A DNA stretch of 64,000 nucleotides from Fulvivirga marina (GCF_016775155.1 NZ_JAEUGD010000042.1:310001-374000), one strand, 5' to 3'; positions 15,835 to 25,040 are shown, numbered from the stretch's first letter. Numbers and translations are program-made. Notes: generated by a model not told the origin, from the sequence alone.

Positions 15835-18651
15835 ATGGCTATGAAATACCAACTAATAGAAAATTACTTTGAAACCCCGCTTTTTCAGTCTGTAGTACAA
15901 GAGTACTTCGATTCCGTACTGGGAAAGTTAATGGCGAACCATACCACTACGGCGGCCAAAGGGCTATATATTGTGGATGGGCAAAAACGTGCAGATTACT
16001 ACGACATGCCCTATCATATCCACATTCTTACCGGGCTCATTCCGGCGCTGTTTGTTTATGAGCAATACATGCTCAAGAAGGGCTATGCAGAAGACCCTGA
16101 TGCAGAACTATACCTTCGTGTGTTCATGCTGGGTTTTACTTTTCATGATGCCAACAAACTGTTGCATGCCACACAAACTATAGATCGGTCTGATTTGGAA
16201 ATAGCCGTGTCGCAGCTTGACGAGCATGTGGCTGAGTTGGGGGTATATGAGTTTATGCCTGAGTATGACCAGTACAAAAGCAATATCTATTACCTCGCTC
16301 TTTCTGTAGAGGATGGGAGCTGGGTGGCCTCTGAAGATTATCCGGTTACGCTCAATCGCGATGAGGTTGCGGGTGTACAACGACACCTCTGCCACCTGGC
16401 GGATGGATTGGCTTCAATTCAAAACGAAAATCTTGAGAGCATTGAAAGACTCTATGACAGTGTAAAGCGCAAGCTTAAAGGCATTATGGGTACAATGCCC
16501 ATGGAAGTGTCTTATGTTAAAGTGCGCCACAATCCCTATACCTTGTTGAGTCAGAACCTTTTGAATGTAGCCAGAAAAGTGCTGCTGAAAAATGGTAAAA
16601 AGGTGATCTTGGCTTTAAGAGAAGGTTTTGTCTTTTGGGGTGAGCCGGTTACAGAGCAAGAGCATGACCTGATAGCGCAGGAGTACCAGAGCGGCAGTGC
16701 TGAGGATATCAAATGCGTTGACCTGACCAACATTGATGCACAAAAATGCAAGTTCGGTTTTGTCGGTTCAACACCCTTTACGGTTGAAGTGCTTGAGGAG
16801 ATCATTACCTCCATGAAAAACAAGTTTTTAGCACTATCGCCGAATACCAATGTCAAAATCAGTGATTATGAAGGTTTCTTTGCCTTCACTAAACAGTTGA
16901 TTGCCACCTATAACCTGCCTATGGAGTGTAGGGACGAGAACGGGCGATTGATACTGAACTACCAGGAAAGCTTCAACGATAGCCAGGATGAAGAATTCAT
17001 GATTGTTTATAACCTGCACAAGGTACAATGGCTGAATGCTAAGGATAATGCTACCTGGCTGCAAGACCTGAAGCGACGGCAGGAGAGTGATGAAAATCTA
17101 CCCATGCCAGTGGTTTTGAAGGATACAGGAGAGGAATTAAATGCCATACCGCAGTTTCTGGGGTACATCGATGAGCGCGTAAGCAGTACCAGTGCGCTTT
17201 ATAAAACCTATCTCAACTTTATCAAGACCTGGAAGGTGACAATGGAGGAGGATGTTGAAGAGTACATTGTTCAATTGAAAGAAGACATCATTGCTCATTT
17301 CGAACCTGAGGAGGTCGGTGATTCCGTCAAACAGCAACTCTTCGACCGGTACTTCGAATGTCCCGGCAATGTTAACCTAAAGTTTTTAGAGACTTACAAC
17401 CCTGAAGTGCCTGCCAAGCGGGAAATGTGTGCCTTTACCGGCTCTGAAGGTACGGTGCCCTATAAAGCGGAAGTTGCTTTTGCTATGAAGGCCAGGGGTT
17501 TTAGCAATCGTACCGTAACATCACTCAACAACAACACCAGTCACATATCGGCCCTTTTTGCTGAAGAGAATAAACTAAGGGCCTCCCTTTTTAGTGTGGG
17601 TGATGCAAACCTCGTCATGTATCATGACTTTTTCGAGGCGAGGCTGGACGTTGACCGCGATATTGTTACCAGTTGTGTAAAGGCCAAAAACGAATTAAGG
17701 CTGTTGGAAGATGGGACCATTGAGTTTGATAAAAGTTCAAAATTCCAATACAACTTATATAACCTCGATTTTATCAAGTTGCCACCCAAGGTAGAGCCTA
17801 CCTTTTTCCTGGTCAGGAAGTGTCTCAGGCTAGTACAGCACATGGGCATTCGTACCTACCTGTCGGGTATTATGACACCTTATACACCGCACAAAGCTGT
17901 TTTTCATTTCGATAACCCGCCACGGTTTCTCAAACAATTGGGCTGGGACAGCATACGGCTGGTGGAGGTGCAGGAAGTATTGGACGAAATGTACCTGGTG
18001 TTGCTCTTCGGTAAAGATCGGATAGAAAGCAACCTGCTTAAAATAGCGCAAAGCAGACGCGCTTACTTCATGCTCTATTACCTGCTGCCCAAGGAGAACA
18101 GGAACAGAGTTCATGATACACTTAGCAAATTTTATAACAAGTATCTCAAAAATGATAATGCAATGACAGTAACAGAACAACTCGTGAAGCTGGCGGTACA
18201 AATAGATGTCGGCTTTAAAAGTGGTGCGGAAGAAACATGGATGATCCGCACCGCTACAGAATACCTGCGCAAATACCATAAGCAAGGCAGCAGCCGCGAA
18301 GATATCATCCAGAAGATATGCGGAGAGATCTACCGCAAGCTCAGAATGCAAAAACAGCAGGATATGGAGGTCATCAAGGCGTTTGCCACGGCAGTTTATG
18401 ATGAGCTCTTTATCAAGGATTGGAAAGGGGTAATACCTTCAGTCAATGTAGAGAAGGATTGGATATACCAGTTTGCCTTTCTTTTCAAGGAGCATTCCCT
18501 GATCAGGATGAGGGAAGCTACCGCCCGAAGGGTGCAGCAGGAACTATTGGCCGAATCGCTTGAAATCAATGAAGAGAATGTGAAGGAAAAATTACCCAAG
18601 CAGAGTAAAAACTATGCTTCTGCATACCTCAGTATCATCAATAACCTTTAA
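15835..18651 (+). CDS. cas10d: Cas10d (Csc3), type I-D large subunit with HD nuclease domain
   Basis: The 938-aa product is the signature protein of type I-D. The N-terminal HD nuclease is shown by MPYHIHILTGLIPAL near residue 60 and FMLGFTFHDANKLLH with the HD pair at residues 104-105. In I-D this domain replaces the HD part of Cas3. The centre is a Cas10-like palm region without the GGDD motif, as expected for a non-cyclase Cas10d. The helical C-terminal part (about residues 777-938) corresponds to the small subunit Cas11d and has an in-frame ATG at 18163. The protein joins Csc2, Csc1 and Cas6 in the interference complex. csc2 follows after 15 bp. Confidence 0.9.
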   Translation: MAMKYQLIENYFETPLFQSVVQEYFDSVLGKLMANHTTTAAKGLYIVDGQKRADYYDMPYHIHILTGLIPALFVYEQYMLKKGYAEDPDAELYLRVFMLGFTFHDANKLLHATQTIDRSDLEIAVSQLDEHVAELGVYEFMPEYDQYKSNIYYLALSVEDGSWVASEDYPVTLNRDEVAGVQRHLCHLADGLASIQNENLESIERLYDSVKRKLKGIMGTMPMEVSYVKVRHNPYTLLSQNLLNVARKVLLKNGKKVILALREGFVFWGEPVTEQEHDLIAQEYQSGSAEDIKCVDLTNIDAQKCKFGFVGSTPFTVEVLEEIITSMKNKFLALSPNTNVKISDYEGFFAFTKQLIATYNLPMECRDENGRLILNYQESFNDSQDEEFMIVYNLHKVQWLNAKDNATWLQDLKRRQESDENLPMPVVLKDTGEELNAIPQFLGYIDERVSSTSALYKTYLNFIKTWKVTMEEDVEEYIVQLKEDIIAHFEPEEVGDSVKQQLFDRYFECPGNVNLKFLETYNPEVPAKREMCAFTGSEGTVPYKAEVAFAMKARGFSNRTVTSLNNNTSHISALFAEENKLRASLFSVGDANLVMYHDFFEARLDVDRDIVTSCVKAKNELRLLEDGTIEFDKSSKFQYNLYNLDFIKLPPKVEPTFFLVRKCLRLVQHMGIRTYLSGIMTPYTPHKAVFHFDNPPRFLKQLGWDSIRLVEVQEVLDEMYLVLLFGKDRIESNLLKIAQSRRAYFMLYYLLPKENRNRVHDTLSKFYNKYLKNDNAMTVTEQLVKLAVQIDVGFKSGAEETWMIRTATEYLRKYHKQGSSREDIIQKICGEIYRKLRMQKQQDMEVIKAFATAVYDELFIKDWKGVIPSVNVEKDWIYQFAFLFKEHSLIRMREATARRVQQELLAESLEINEENVKEKLPKQSKNYASAYLSIINNL
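18163..18651 (+). CDS. Probable Cas11d small subunit from an internal start in cas10d
   Basis: An ATG at 18163 (codon 777) is in frame with cas10d and would yield 162 aa covering the helical C-terminal part. The upstream bases are very A/T-rich (for example TATCTCAAAAATGATAATG), which favours initiation in Bacteroidota and stands out from the flanking coding sequence. Type I-D systems studied elsewhere make the small subunit by internal translation of this gene, so the call rests on family knowledge plus position. A second in-frame ATG at 18241 would give 136 aa. Translation has not been shown here. Confidence 0.55.
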   Translation: MTVTEQLVKLAVQIDVGFKSGAEETWMIRTATEYLRKYHKQGSSREDIIQKICGEIYRKLRMQKQQDMEVIKAFATAVYDELFIKDWKGVIPSVNVEKDWIYQFAFLFKEHSLIRMREATARRVQQELLAESLEINEENVKEKLPKQSKNYASAYLSIINNL

Positions 18652-18666
18652 ATAACAAATATCATT

Positions 18667-19614
18667 ATGAATACATTATATGACCTGATCCCGGAAAAAC
18701 ACTTTGCAGGCAGCCTCAAGCAAAATGCATTGGGTTCAATAAAAATAGCCATTCTACGCGAAGTAATTGGCAATGCTATTATACGAAGCAATTACCCGGA
18801 TGAAACCATCACCTTCAAATTGTCAGAAAATCGCGATGTGGTAGAGGTGCCGGCACGTAAGCTTAAAAGCCGTGAGAAATTATTGGGCTTAAAGCTATGC
18901 AGGGAGTTTGGTGTAGTGGATGAGGAATTGCGTTATAACATCATCAAAAAAAGTGAGCAGTTGGCTAATCCGAATTCCGTGCTTTTTGGAGACAGCGTTA
19001 CGGAAAGTGGAGATGCCGTAGCACTCACCAGCAGGGTTATTTACGACTGGGCCTACTCCTTACGCGATGTGAATCAAATAACCGCCACCTTACAGCACAA
19101 CGCATTAAGTGAAGGTGGTACCATGTGGAATGAAGAGGAGGGCAAGCTTCGACAATCACTTTTTCAGGTGCAGTATGTGAAGCCAGGTACTTATCTACCT
19201 CACTTCATCACCCTGGAAAATGTAACTCCTGAGCTGTTCATTCATTTGCTGATTTGCGTCATGCATGAGTCTCGCTACTTTGCTCAAAGTACCACTACCA
19301 GCGCCGGAAATGTTAAAAATCATATACTGGGCGTTGGGTTCTCAGATTTTGAGCAGCCCGTAAATAGCTATGCAATCTCTAAAAACTGGAATGGCGATAG
19401 TGTAGATTATGAAAGTGTATCGGGTGCCATTAATGAGGTCATGGGCAAAGCGTATGGCAAGGATGGTTATGTGACTGGTGACAAGTTTACTGAGTTGATC
19501 AGTCAGCTATGGGAAGATAAGCAAGGTATGCAGCAGCTATATACCAAGGCCCAGGAAGATTGTACACAATACCTGAAGGATATCCATATCATCAACAAAA
19601 AAGGTAAGAAGTAA
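18667..19614 (+). CDS. csc2: Csc2, type I-D Cas7 backbone subunit
   Basis: The 315-aa protein matches Csc2 in size and in features such as NPNSVLFGDSVTESGDA and SRVIYDWAYSLRD, which belong to the RAMP-fold backbone that lines the crRNA. Several copies would assemble along the guide. It lies between cas10d (15 bp gap) and csc1, whose ATG overlaps its stop by one base (TAATG), so the genes are translationally coupled. No truncation is visible. Confidence 0.88.
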   Translation: MNTLYDLIPEKHFAGSLKQNALGSIKIAILREVIGNAIIRSNYPDETITFKLSENRDVVEVPARKLKSREKLLGLKLCREFGVVDEELRYNIIKKSEQLANPNSVLFGDSVTESGDAVALTSRVIYDWAYSLRDVNQITATLQHNALSEGGTMWNEEEGKLRQSLFQVQYVKPGTYLPHFITLENVTPELFIHLLICVMHESRYFAQSTTTSAGNVKNHILGVGFSDFEQPVNSYAISKNWNGDSVDYESVSGAINEVMGKAYGKDGYVTGDKFTELISQLWEDKQGMQQLYTKAQEDCTQYLKDIHIINKKGKK

Positions 19615-20282
19615 TGGAGGCTCAGGTAGTTAGACTGACATTGCTCAGCCACCTGTTCTACTTCACTGAAGTCTCAGGTGGCAGCACATCGGCGGCTGTA
19701 ACCGGTGACTTTTTAGGAGACCTGGCTCTTAACTATGCTTTCAGAAATGCATTTGGGCAGCGGGATTACACTTATCGAAAAAGACCGAATTATCAGGAAA
19801 TAGCGGATTTCGGTTTCTATTGCACGGTAGCAAGACCGGTAGAAAGGCACCATAAAACGGAGGCCTACATTCAAAACACGTTGTTTAATGTAGATGGCTA
19901 TATTGATGTTAAGGCCATTGAAAAGTCCGGTAAGTCACCTTTTAAGAATTTCCGGCAAGTTCAGGGTATACGTGCAGGGTCTGTTTTTGAAGCACTTCTT
20001 CTCTCTCAGCAGCCTGTTAAACTGCCACCCGTTATCAGAATGGGTCGTGCGCTCGAGACCATGGTATTGGTAGAAACTGTGCCTGAACAAAATGGGCAGG
20101 AGTTTTGGCTCAATGCTTTCTCACTCAAAACAGTGTTTGATAACCTGGATAAGGCCACGAGTGTAATGATGGAGAAAGGAAAGGTCAATTTTTCCTTCAT
20201 ACTGGAAAACTACAACCTCATCCGCCAAATGGATAAAGAGGAAGTGCAGTCCATATTTAAACCGGTGTTTGGTCATGGATAG
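19614..20282 (+). CDS. csc1: Csc1, type I-D Cas5 subunit
   Basis: The 222-aa protein has the position and size of Csc1, the Cas5-like subunit that caps the 5' end of the crRNA. Recognition rests mainly on context (directly after csc2, before cas3') and on Cas5-like stretches such as FGFYCTVARPVERHHKTE and RMGRALETMVLVE. The start overlaps the csc2 stop by one base and the end overlaps the cas3' start by 8 bp (ATGGATAG), which suggests coupling along the operon. Confidence 0.83.
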   Translation: MEAQVVRLTLLSHLFYFTEVSGGSTSAAVTGDFLGDLALNYAFRNAFGQRDYTYRKRPNYQEIADFGFYCTVARPVERHHKTEAYIQNTLFNVDGYIDVKAIEKSGKSPFKNFRQVQGIRAGSVFEALLLSQQPVKLPPVIRMGRALETMVLVETVPEQNGQEFWLNAFSLKTVFDNLDKATSVMMEKGKVNFSFILENYNLIRQMDKEEVQSIFKPVFGHG

Positions 20283-22317
20283 TTTTAAAGTGAACATACT
20301 GCCGCAATATGTAAAGCAGACGGAGGAGGTGGAGCAGATCAACGGAAACGCCTGTCGTCTGCATGAGGTGCAGAAGCGGATCAAGCTTGACTTTGATAAG
20401 TTGCCGGAGTTTACGGTAATCACGGCGCCTACAGGTACAGGCAAGAGCTATGCTTTTCCCTTTCCTGCTCTTAATGCACAAAAACAAGTTAGGGGTATTG
20501 GAGGCAGTGCAAAAGTAAGGGGATTAATTGTGCTGCCGACCAATGCCCTGATCAAAGAACTAACGGCCAGCTTTCAGGCTACTTACCCTCAGCTTGTAAC
20601 CTGCCAGCTTACAGGCACTGAGCTGACCAAAGCCGGAGTAAAAGGGCATGACCGATGGAAGAAAGCTATCGAACTGGCAGAGGGGAGTGATCTGATCATC
20701 ACCAACCCTGACATACTTAATTTTGCGATGCATGGAGGTTATCATCAACTGGCGCATCATAACAAAACAGGGGCAACACGTTTTAGCCGGTTTCTAGGTG
20801 CGTTCAGCTATATCATTTTTGATGAATACCACCTCTATGACGAGGCCCAGATTGCCAATATTTTGACAATGGTCAAGCTGCGACACCTGTTTTTACCTCA
20901 CCATGACCCTGCTAAAGGTATGGGCAGTAGTGTACGTTTCCTTTTTGTATCCGCCACCCCTGAGGAAGGGCTTAAGACACTTCTGGAAGGCGAAGGGTAT
21001 GCCTATGAGGAAATTATTGAAGAAATAGTGGATGATAGTAAAGACGCTCGGCCGATCCATGGTCAGTTGGAAATAGAGCTGATCGATAGTAACAATATGC
21101 CTGAGCTGGTCATGTATAAGCTATCAGAGTTGCGTGAGGTGCTTAAAGAACAAAGGGTATTGCTCATTTTGGATCAGCTTCGGGATGTGCAGGAGCTGGC
21201 CGTTACCCTGGAGGCAGAATTGCCTGAATGTGTAATTTACCAGAGTACAGGGTATGCTCCTGATGATGAGCCGGAACGGGAGCGGATCAAAGCAGCCAAT
21301 CTCATATTGGCAACCAATAAAGCTGAGGTTGGGGTTAATTATGATGTTACCTACTGCATCATGCAGCCGGGTAAGTATTACCAGAATTTTGTGCAGCGGT
21401 TTGGCCGGGTATCGCGTGGTGACATGGAAGGCAAAGTGGTTATCTGTACAGACAGGCGCTATCATCGCTTCAGGCATAAACTTTCAGGGAAAGACATGTG
21501 GTCTTATTATGATTTTCTTGAAGTAGTCAGAGAAGAGCTTCAGGGAAGAAAGTTCTATACGGAGCGGGTGCCTATGTATCTTGGAGAGTATGTGTGGTGC
21601 ATAGAGGATAACATTCGAAGGTATCAGGACTATGATATTTACAGGTACCTGAAAAAACGCTTGGGAGAGATCAATTTCTATTCTGAAAAAGCGTATGGTC
21701 GTTATAAATTATTTAATGAAATCAACCGTGCGGTCAGGGCTTTAGTAAAGCAGGCTTTAAAGCTTGATAAGCTTCCACACAATCAGCATACGTGGCATAA
21801 ACTCAAGATTGAACAAAGGCTGGAGAAAATGGCCCCACGCACATCACAATGGCTAAGCTGGTGGAGAGGCTTTATTGATACTTATCTCACCTTCAGGGAT
21901 GGGGGGTTGGTGGTCAAAGTATACGATCGTATACTAACTAAGGAATTGGATTATTCGCTTGACTGGATCTTGCAACACAAAGTAATTGAAGATGTTGAAG
22001 TATTGCAGGAGGAGCCATATAGGGTGATGCAATACACTGTAGGCGACCTGAAGGATAGGGATAAAGACCTGCAGTATGAAGTCAGTACCTTACCCAATAT
22101 TGGGTTGCACGGGAATAACTTTCTCAGTTATAAAGAGGCCCATGAGCCTGGAAAGGCCTTTGACCGGGCGGCAAAGGGTGTATACGACAAGCTAAGACGA
22201 GGAGGCACTGAAGAAGCCCAGATAGAGCTTAGCAAACGAATCATGCTTCTTGGTCAAACTTTTGATCGTAAGCGGCTTACTATAAAAAATATTGAATCGG
22301 ACGCTACCTTTTTATAA
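20275..22317 (+). CDS. cas3: Cas3' helicase of type I-D
   Basis: This superfamily 2 helicase of about 680 aa has Walker A TAPTGTGKSYAF, a DExH-type box FDEYHLYD, motif III SATPEEG and motif VI QRFGRVSRGD. There is no HD nuclease domain, as expected in I-D where that domain belongs to Cas10d. It unwinds target DNA after recognition by the complex. I chose ATG 20275 over TTG 20269; it overlaps the csc1 stop. Its place between csc1 and cas6 differs from the common I-D order with cas3' first. cas6 follows after 34 bp. Confidence 0.9.
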   Translation: MDSFKVNILPQYVKQTEEVEQINGNACRLHEVQKRIKLDFDKLPEFTVITAPTGTGKSYAFPFPALNAQKQVRGIGGSAKVRGLIVLPTNALIKELTASFQATYPQLVTCQLTGTELTKAGVKGHDRWKKAIELAEGSDLIITNPDILNFAMHGGYHQLAHHNKTGATRFSRFLGAFSYIIFDEYHLYDEAQIANILTMVKLRHLFLPHHDPAKGMGSSVRFLFVSATPEEGLKTLLEGEGYAYEEIIEEIVDDSKDARPIHGQLEIELIDSNNMPELVMYKLSELREVLKEQRVLLILDQLRDVQELAVTLEAELPECVIYQSTGYAPDDEPERERIKAANLILATNKAEVGVNYDVTYCIMQPGKYYQNFVQRFGRVSRGDMEGKVVICTDRRYHRFRHKLSGKDMWSYYDFLEVVREELQGRKFYTERVPMYLGEYVWCIEDNIRRYQDYDIYRYLKKRLGEINFYSEKAYGRYKLFNEINRAVRALVKQALKLDKLPHNQHTWHKLKIEQRLEKMAPRTSQWLSWWRGFIDTYLTFRDGGLVVKVYDRILTKELDYSLDWILQHKVIEDVEVLQEEPYRVMQYTVGDLKDRDKDLQYEVSTLPNIGLHGNNFLSYKEAHEPGKAFDRAAKGVYDKLRRGGTEEAQIELSKRIMLLGQTFDRKRLTIKNIESDATFL

Positions 22318-22351
22318 GCAGTTATAGCGTAACATCTTAATCGAACAAATT

Positions 22352-23149
22352 ATGAGATTGAACATTACATTTTCCTGCAGAAGAGGCAATAACTTCCTGC
22401 CTGTCAATTATCAATATGCTATTAGCAGTTGGATATATAAGAGAATTGCAGAAGCCAACCAAAAACTGGCTACATCGCTTCACCTCCAGGGTTATGGAGA
22501 AGGGAATAGAAAATTTAAACTATTCAATTTCGGTCCTCTCGACTTGCGGCCTTATCATTTTCATAGAGATCGTGGCGTTTTTGAGCTATTGGGCGACCAG
22601 GCTAAGCTCTCTATTGGGTTTTATCTGCCTGATATGGCCGAACCATTTATAAAAGGAGTTTTTCTGAATAATGAGGTTTACATAGGTGATAGAATCAATG
22701 GTGTATCTCTTAAAGTTGATCAGGTGGAGGTTGCTGATAGGCCCGGGTTTTCAGAAACCATGACTTACAGATTGCTATCCCCTTGCTGCGTTACACGTCC
22801 GCCTGGAGAGGAAGAAGCCTACGCAAAATACCTGTGGCCCGATCATGCTGAGTTTGTACCCCGCCTTATCAGAAACCTGGAATCAAGATATGAAGTTGCT
22901 TCAAACATATTCTCCATGGCCGGTGTCGATGACTTTGACCAGGAAGGCGGCAATATTGATTTCAAAGTACTTGGAAGTAAATTCAAATCAAAGTTGATAA
23001 AGATAAAGGCGCTTACAAGAAGTGAAACCAAGGTGCGTGGGTGGTTATTTGACTGTGAGCTTACGGCTCCGGTTGAGGTTCAAGAGTTTGTCTGGGACGT
23101 AGGCCTGGGCGAGAAAGGCAGTATGGGGTTTGGTATGGTGGAAGCCTAA
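22352..23149 (+). CDS. cas6: Cas6 crRNA-processing endoribonuclease
   Basis: The 265-aa protein shows the Cas6 hallmark near its C-terminus, a Gly-rich loop LGEKGSMGFGMVEA, and an N-terminal ferredoxin-like start (MRLNITFSCRRGNNFLPVNY). It should cut the precursor within each repeat, leaving the ATTGAAAT handle. A catalytic His cannot be named for certain; His residues occur near YHFHRDRG. A perfect 39-bp palindrome starts 8 bp after its stop and may end or reduce transcription before cas4. Confidence 0.9.
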   Translation: MRLNITFSCRRGNNFLPVNYQYAISSWIYKRIAEANQKLATSLHLQGYGEGNRKFKLFNFGPLDLRPYHFHRDRGVFELLGDQAKLSIGFYLPDMAEPFIKGVFLNNEVYIGDRINGVSLKVDQVEVADRPGFSETMTYRLLSPCCVTRPPGEEEAYAKYLWPDHAEFVPRLIRNLESRYEVASNIFSMAGVDDFDQEGGNIDFKVLGSKFKSKLIKIKALTRSETKVRGWLFDCELTAPVEVQEFVWDVGLGEKGSMGFGMVEA

Positions 23150-23156
23150 ACTCAAC

Positions 23157-23195
23157 TATAAACCTCCAAGGTTTTCAAAACCTTGGAGGTTTATA
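23157..23195. repeat. Palindrome P1 between cas6 and cas4
   Basis: This is a perfect 39-bp palindrome with a single central C. Its 27-bp core (CCTCCAAGG...CCTTGGAGG, 23163-23189) recurs at 23731-23757, at 27126-27152 inside the RAYT gene, and with small changes at 27503-27529. It ends 13 nt before the cas4 ATG. It resembles REP elements mobilised by RAYT transposases and could fold into a strong RNA hairpin. Confidence 0.9.
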
Positions 23196-23208
23196 TTAAA
23201 TAAGTAGA

Positions 23209-23709
23209 ATGAACATCATCGCCACCCATATCAACTACTACCACATCTGCCATCGCAAGCTCTGGCTTTTCAGTCAGGGTATACAGATGGAGCACACTTC
23301 CTCCGTGGTGGATGAAGGTAATCTTATTCATGAGACCAGCTATCCACAGCGTGCAGCCAAATTTACCGAGCTGGAATTAGCGGGAGCCAAAATAGATTTT
23401 TATGATGAGAAGAGCCGTGTTGTACATGAAATCAAGAAAAGTAACAAAGTTGAAGCGGCTCATGAGTGGCAGGTAAAGTACTACCTGTTATTGCTTTTGC
23501 GGGCAGGAATTAGAGGTGCTACTGGTATTTTAGAGTACCCTAAGCTAAAGAAAATAACCCATGTGGAGCTTTTAGAAGATGATATACTAAAGTTGGAGGA
23601 AGCTGAAAAGTATATAGAGGAGATCATAAAGCATGATGTAGTTCCAGACAGAATCAATAAGAGCTTCTGCAAAAGCTGTAGCTATTTTGATTTGTGTTGG
23701 GTGGAGTAA
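23209..23709 (+). CDS. cas4: Cas4 RecB-like nuclease
   Basis: The 166-aa protein has the Cas4 layout: an N-terminal Cys in YYHICHRKLW, a RecB-type nuclease core with DFYD, VHEIKKS and QVKYYLLLL, and a C-terminal cluster FCKSCSYFDLC. Together these give four Cys for an iron-sulfur cluster. Cas4 trims and selects prespacers with the correct PAM for Cas1-Cas2. It is flanked by the same palindrome on both sides, at 23157-23195 and 23728-23760. cas1 follows after 64 bp. Confidence 0.92.
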   Translation: MNIIATHINYYHICHRKLWLFSQGIQMEHTSSVVDEGNLIHETSYPQRAAKFTELELAGAKIDFYDEKSRVVHEIKKSNKVEAAHEWQVKYYLLLLLRAGIRGATGILEYPKLKKITHVELLEDDILKLEEAEKYIEEIIKHDVVPDRINKSFCKSCSYFDLCWVE

Positions 23710-23727
23710 AAAGACCTCCAATTTAAA

Positions 23728-23760
23728 AGACCTCCAAGGTTTTGAAAACCTTGGAGGTCT
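23728..23760. repeat. Palindrome P2 between cas4 and cas1
   Basis: A perfect 33-bp palindrome with central G has the same 27-bp core as P1 apart from the centre base. It ends 13 nt before the cas1 ATG, the same distance as P1 to cas4. A partial copy, GACCTCCAA, lies just before it near 23713. Confidence 0.9.
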
Positions 23761-23773
23761 ACAATGAATCAAT

Positions 23774-24778
23774 ATGAAAAAAACATATTACCTCTTTAAT
23801 CCCGGCCGTCTCAGCCGGCGGGATAATACCTTGAAATTTACTCCGGTAGATGAAAGTGGCCAGGAACTCATGCCAAAATATATACCTGTAGAGTCCGTAT
23901 CAGATTTATATATTTTTGGTAGTCTGGACGCTAATTCAAGTTTATACAACTTCCTGGGTAAGCAGCAGATCAATGTGCATTTCTTTGATTACTATGAGCA
24001 CTATACAGGAAGCTTTTATGCCAAAGAATATCTGCTTGCCGGTAAGCTTCAGGTAAGCCAGACACAACACTACCTTTCTCATAAAAAGCGGCTCGCTATT
24101 GCAAAGTCTTTTGTAAAAGGTGCAGCCGCCAATATGCTGAGAAACCTGAAATATTACCAAACCCGGGGCAAAGAGCTCACCGCATGTATCGACACCATGG
24201 ATTCGTGGTGTGATGGCATAGACGGAGCCAATGCCATTGATGAGCTCATGGGTATTGAAGGTAATATCCGGCAATGTTACTATGTTGGCTTTGATGAGAT
24301 ATTAAAAGACCTGAAGATGGAGGGGAGGAGTAAGCAGCCTCCTAAAAATGAAGTCAACAGCCTGATCAGCTTCGGTAACATGTTATGCTATACCATTTGC
24401 CTTGACCAGATCTATCATACCCAACTCAACCCCACTATCAGTTTCCTACATGAGCCTGGAGCCAGAAGGTTTAGTCTGGCACTTGACTTAGCGGAGATAT
24501 TTAAGCCGATGCTCGTGGACAGGGTTATTTTCTCCGTATTGAACAAACAGCAACTCAAAGCCTCGGATTTTCATGAAGGTACCGGTCGCATAACACTAAA
24601 GGAAGGTGGTAAAAAGACCTTTTTGAAAGCCTGGGAGGAAAAATTAAGCCAGACGATTAAACATCGCAGTTTAGGTAGGCATGTCAGCTATAAACACCTG
24701 ATCAAGTTGGAATGCTACAAATTGTGTAACCATATGATCGGGACGAGGGAGTACAAACCTTTCAAAGCTTGGTGGTGA
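23774..24778 (+). CDS. cas1: Cas1 integrase
   Basis: The 334-aa protein is a full-length Cas1. The metal-binding residues are visible as Glu in LMGIEGNIRQ, His in ISFLHEPGARR and Asp in LALDLAEIFKP. It joins prespacers to the leader-side end of the first repeat. cas2 begins one base after its stop, so the two are coupled. It should act on both arrays, since repeat and leader landmarks are shared. Confidence 0.96.
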   Translation: MKKTYYLFNPGRLSRRDNTLKFTPVDESGQELMPKYIPVESVSDLYIFGSLDANSSLYNFLGKQQINVHFFDYYEHYTGSFYAKEYLLAGKLQVSQTQHYLSHKKRLAIAKSFVKGAAANMLRNLKYYQTRGKELTACIDTMDSWCDGIDGANAIDELMGIEGNIRQCYYVGFDEILKDLKMEGRSKQPPKNEVNSLISFGNMLCYTICLDQIYHTQLNPTISFLHEPGARRFSLALDLAEIFKPMLVDRVIFSVLNKQQLKASDFHEGTGRITLKEGGKKTFLKAWEEKLSQTIKHRSLGRHVSYKHLIKLECYKLCNHMIGTREYKPFKAWW

Positions 24779-24779
24779 T

Positions 24780-25040
24780 ATGTATGTGATCTTAATGTAT
24801 GACATCAATGAGAAGCGCGTAGGCAAAATGCTGAAACTATGCCGGAGGTACCTGCACTGGATCCAAAACTCTGTGTTTGAAGGGGAGCTTACAGACGTTC
24901 AGTTAAAAAGACTTAAAAGTGAGGCTAAGGGAATTATGGAAGATGCAGATAGTCTGATCATATTTAAAAGCAAAGATGAGCGCTGGTTGGACAAGGAGGT
25001 TGTAGGTGATGAAAAGAACAAAATAGATAACTTCCTTTAG
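24780..25040 (+). CDS. cas2: Cas2
   Basis: The 86-aa Cas2 begins MYVILMYDINEKRVGK with the conserved Asp after the first strand, followed by LCRRYLHWIQNSVFEGEL, a typical Cas2 helix-strand. It forms the dimer at the centre of the Cas1-Cas2 integrase. The gene ends about 60 bp before the array 2 leader. Confidence 0.95.
   Translation: MYVILMYDINEKRVGKMLKLCRRYLHWIQNSVFEGELTDVQLKRLKSEAKGIMEDADSLIIFKSKDERWLDKEVVGDEKNKIDNFL

Noticed and set aside
15835-18651. Type III assignment because of a Cas10-like large subunit
   Set aside because: There is no GGDD cyclase motif, no Csm/Cmr genes and no CARF effector, and the neighbours are Csc2/Csc1 and Cas3', which define I-D.
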